Below, piece by piece: positions 61,623 to 64,000 of a stretch of 64,000 nt of DNA. Position 1 is the first letter of the stretch. Every line of letters starts with the position of its first letter. The notes under the pieces were generated by a model. The model searched no databases. It was given only the letters and a program-made list of their open reading frames with translations, and was not told where the DNA came from. A program made the position numbers and the translations under genes. The DNA comes from Gordonia pseudamarae (lineage in GTDB: Bacteria > Actinomycetota > Actinomycetes > Mycobacteriales > Mycobacteriaceae): NCBI RefSeq assembly GCF_025273675.1, contig NZ_CP045809.1:1798001-1862000 (forward strand), given 5' to 3'.

Positions 61623-63763
61623 AAACCACACTCTTGTACCGGCTGGGACTCATCAGTGCCCGGCATCCGGTCCGGGCGCTGCTCGGATGTATCGGCGCGC
61701 TCGTCGTGCTGCTGGGCCTGTCGGCGGTGTTCGGCGGCGACACTCAGGAGGACTGGGACGTCACCGGTGTGCCGTCGCAGCGCGGCGTCGAACTGCTCCG
61801 TGAGCATCAGCCCGGGGTGGGGGATGCCTTCGCCCGCGTCGTCGTGCACTCGGACGACGGTGCGCTGACCGGCGCAGAGACGGCGGAACTGCGCACCAGG
61901 CTCGAAGCGATGCCACATGTGGCGACGGTGTCGCAACCCCGGCTCAGTGATGACCGGGATACCGCGGTGATCACCGTCGGCTACGACGTTCCGGTCACCC
62001 ACCAGGATCTGATGGGTAACGATGAGCCACTCGACGAGGCCGTCGCCGACGCTCGGGCGGCGGGCCTGACGGTGGAGATGAACGGCATGGTCCCCGAGAC
62101 CGCGGCCGCGCCGGTGGATGGCTATGCCGAGATCATCGGCATCGTGCTGGCGCTGTTGATCATGGTGCTCGCGTTCGGTTCGGTGGTGGCCGCCGGCCTG
62201 CCGATCGTCTCCGCGATCGTCGGTCTCGTCGCCACCTCCGCCGGGGTCACGCTGTTGGCCACGGCGATGAAGGTCAGCCCGTCGGCGCCGATGGTGGCGA
62301 GCATGGTCGGGCTCGGTGTGGGCATCGACTACGCGCTGCTGGTGGTGAACCGGCATGTGGAGTACCTGCGCGACGGGCACGGCGTGGTCGAGGCGGCCGC
62401 CGGATCGGTTGCCGTCGCCGGTCGTTCGGCGGTGATCGCGGCGACGACGGTGCTGGTGTCGTTGATGGGCCTGCGGCTGGCGGGACTGCCCACCTATTCG
62501 TCGTTCGGGTTCGCCACCGCGATCGCGGTGGTCGCGATGCTGGCCGCGACCCTCGTGGTGGTGCCCGCGCTGTGCTCGCTCGCCGGTGCACGGCTGACCC
62601 CGCGCAAGGAACGCAAGGCCGAGGCGGCCCCGGTTGCCGCGACCGAGACATTCATCGGACGCTGGGCCGCGGCGGTCGGCCGTCGTCCGCTCGCCGCCGC
62701 GTTGCTCGCGGTGATCGTGATGATCACCCTCGCCGCCCCGGCCGTCGCGATGCGGACCTGGCCGTCCGATGCCAGTGCGCAGTCCGGCGAGTTGACCACC
62801 CGACGCGCCTACGATCTACTGGCCGCGGAATTCGGTCCGGGCGCCAACGCGGAGGTGCTGATCGTCGCCGAAACCTCCGGACCCGGAAAGGCCGATCCGG
62901 CGGCGATGGTGTCGGCACTCGAACGGATCTCCCACCAACCCGGAGTGGTGGCGGTCAGCCCCCTGATGCCGTCCCCGGACAAGGCGATCGGCATCGCCGC
63001 GGTGACCATCGCCTATGGTCCGTCGGCCGAACAGACCGGTGACGTGCTCGCGGCGATCCGGGACCAGCTGCCCGACGGTGCTGTGCTGACCGGTGAAACC
63101 GCGTACTACAACGACATCTCCGACATGCTCGCCGTCCGGTTGTGGCTGGTGATCGGATTCGTCGTCGCCGCCTCGTTGATCCTGCTGACGATTGTGTTCC
63201 GGTCGGTGATCATCCCGATCAAGGCCGCCGTCATGAATCTGCTGTCGGTGGCGGCCGCCTACGGCGTCATCACCGCGGTCTTCCAGTGGGGCTGGGGGTC
63301 GTCCCTGTTGGGCGTGGATCAGCCCGTCGCGGTGTCGAGTTGGGTGCCGATCCTGATCTTCGCGATCCTGTTCGGACTGTCGATGGACTACGAGGTGTTC
63401 CTCCTCTCCCGGATCCGCGAGGAATGGCTCGACACAGGTGACCCGCACGGCAGCGTGATCAGCGGATTGGCCAAGACGGGCCGGGTCATCACGGTGGCGG
63501 CTGCGGTGATGGTGGCGGTGTTCCTGAGCTTCTCCACCGAGACCGACATCATGCTGAAGATGGCGGGCCTCGGAATGGCGGTCGCGGTCTTCCTCGACGC
63601 GACCGTGATCAGGATGGTGCTGGTGCCGGCGACGATGTCGCTGTTGGGCCGCTACAACTGGTGGCTGCCGGGCTGGCTGGATCGCCTTCTCCCACGGATC
63701 GACCTCGACGTGGCCGATGACGATCGGGAGAAGTCACCGACGCCGGCTTGTCCGGTGGGCTGA
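61619..63763 (+). CDS. MMPL-family (RND-type) transporter
   Basis: This 714-residue membrane exporter has two repeats, each with an external domain followed by five to six membrane helices. It shows the MMPL motifs GLGVGIDYALLVVNRHVEYLR (first half) and FGLSMDYEVFLLSRIREEW (second half), with the proton-relay Asp-Tyr pairs. ATG 61619 is chosen, with ATG 61601 in frame upstream. Family members in this order move lipids or siderophores. The substrate here is unknown. Confidence 0.9.
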   Translation: MKTTLLYRLGLISARHPVRALLGCIGALVVLLGLSAVFGGDTQEDWDVTGVPSQRGVELLREHQPGVGDAFARVVVHSDDGALTGAETAELRTRLEAMPHVATVSQPRLSDDRDTAVITVGYDVPVTHQDLMGNDEPLDEAVADARAAGLTVEMNGMVPETAAAPVDGYAEIIGIVLALLIMVLAFGSVVAAGLPIVSAIVGLVATSAGVTLLATAMKVSPSAPMVASMVGLGVGIDYALLVVNRHVEYLRDGHGVVEAAAGSVAVAGRSAVIAATTVLVSLMGLRLAGLPTYSSFGFATAIAVVAMLAATLVVVPALCSLAGARLTPRKERKAEAAPVAATETFIGRWAAAVGRRPLAAALLAVIVMITLAAPAVAMRTWPSDASAQSGELTTRRAYDLLAAEFGPGANAEVLIVAETSGPGKADPAAMVSALERISHQPGVVAVSPLMPSPDKAIGIAAVTIAYGPSAEQTGDVLAAIRDQLPDGAVLTGETAYYNDISDMLAVRLWLVIGFVVAASLILLTIVFRSVIIPIKAAVMNLLSVAAAYGVITAVFQWGWGSSLLGVDQPVAVSSWVPILIFAILFGLSMDYEVFLLSRIREEWLDTGDPHGSVISGLAKTGRVITVAAAVMVAVFLSFSTETDIMLKMAGLGMAVAVFLDATVIRMVLVPATMSLLGRYNWWLPGWLDRLLPRIDLDVADDDREKSPTPACPVG

Positions 63764-63810
63764 GCCGACAGACTTAGAGTCCGATCGAGAACACTGCTAT
63801 CTCAACGGGC

Positions 63811-63870
63811 TTCGAGGCTCGTCGCGTGTGCTCCTCGTACCTCGACCGGCGGAGGGCCTCAACCGGCGGG
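63811..63870. repeat. Probable interspersed repeat
   Basis: TTCGAGGCTCGTCGCG followed by CTCCTCGTACCTCGACCGGCGG resembles the TTCGAGGCTCG...CTCCTCGCACCTCAACCACCGG repeats scattered between genes in Gordonia and related genomes. A partial second copy of CCTCRACCGGCGGG follows at 63857-63870. Only one locus is in the window, so repetition cannot be shown here. Confidence 0.4.
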
Positions 63871-63916
63871 TTGGGTGCCGTGGCCGGGGGCGCCGCGATC
63901 GGCGGAGCCGGACTGG

Positions 63917-64000
63917 TCAGAATCCGAAGCGATCCCGCTCGCCGGCGAACCACCGCCGGACGGGCGGGATCCGCCATGTGTCCATCAGTCGTTCGGCGTC
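63917..64000 (-). CDS. C-terminal fragment of unidentified protein (window edge)
   Basis: Reading leftward from the window end, a frame gives 27 residues ending RRWFAGERDRFGF then TGA at 63919-63917. The aromatic, charged ending looks like a real C-terminus. Too little is present to name it. Confidence 0.35.
   Translation of the reverse strand, partial: DAERLMDTWRIPPVRRWFAGERDRFGF

Noticed and set aside
63774-63977. 67-codon minus-strand frame at the window end
   Set aside because: It is composed of Ala, Pro and Arg runs, crosses the probable repeat, and overlaps a better-looking C-terminus in another frame.

Overview
The window is chromosomal DNA of a high-GC actinobacterium of the Mycobacteriales, most likely Gordonia or a close relative. 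Several things point this way: the 16S variable regions, the fused b/delta ATP synthase subunit, NucS in the mismatch-repair role, a MurA with Asp in place of the catalytic Cys, and a gene order that follows Mycobacterium tuberculosis from thrC-thrB-rho through rpmE-prfA-prmC-sua5-wecA-atpIBEFHAGDC to the DUF2550 gene, pduO, murA and rrs. No tRNA gene and no CRISPR array was seen.

Layout. Positions 1-3.9 kb hold the thrC end, thrB and rho. Positions 4.0-12.4 kb hold a three-gene minus-strand operon inserted between rho and rpmE, which are neighbours in M. tuberculosis. It encodes a very long glutamate synthase (GltB-like) protein, a CysJ-type diflavin reductase whose start lies one base from the gltB stop, and a HemS/HmuS-like heme-handling protein. 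Two adjacent 19-bp matches to the IdeR/DtxR iron box sit at its promoter. Positions 12.7-17.1 kb carry rpmE, prfA, prmC, sua5 and wecA. Positions 17.4-25.4 kb carry the complete atp operon. Positions 25.6-28.0 kb carry the DUF2550 gene, pduO and murA.

Positions 28.2-39.9 kb are a second insertion, between murA and the rRNA operon. It holds a cobalt/nickel ECF transporter (cbiMNQO) and a methanol/alcohol oxidation cluster: NDMA-dependent methanol dehydrogenase, a MoxR ATPase with a His-rich tail, a VWA-domain partner with its own His motifs, a second iron-type alcohol dehydrogenase, a two-component pair (MnoSR-like), and a methyltransferase that looks like mycofactocin methyltransferase MftM. 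These make a coherent picture of mycofactocin-linked alcohol oxidation with dedicated metallocentre maturation and regulation.

Positions 40.0-46.1 kb are one rRNA operon (16S-23S-5S, no tRNA in the spacer) with its promoter, processing stems and terminator. Positions 46.2-50.6 kb hold a tandem universal stress protein, an FAD monooxygenase and a divergent GAF-domain regulator, with two near-identical dyads in the divergent promoter region. Positions 50.65-53.6 kb hold two adjacent insertion sequences: an IS630-family element with 30-bp inverted repeats, TA ends and a passenger ORF, and an IS110-family element. Positions 53.6-61.3 kb return to housekeeping genes: glutaminase-STAS, nucS, a DivIVA-like coiled-coil protein, methylmalonyl-CoA epimerase, thiolase, DUF3817, an MFS transporter and a thioredoxin-domain co-chaperone. 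The window ends with an unknown small ORF coupled to an MMPL transporter, a probable interspersed repeat, and the last 27 codons of a minus-strand gene.

The best candidate for an undescribed system is the iron-box-controlled GltB-like/CysJ-like/HmuS-like operon. The second is the methanol dehydrogenase cluster with the His-rich MoxR/VWA pair and adjacent metal transporter.
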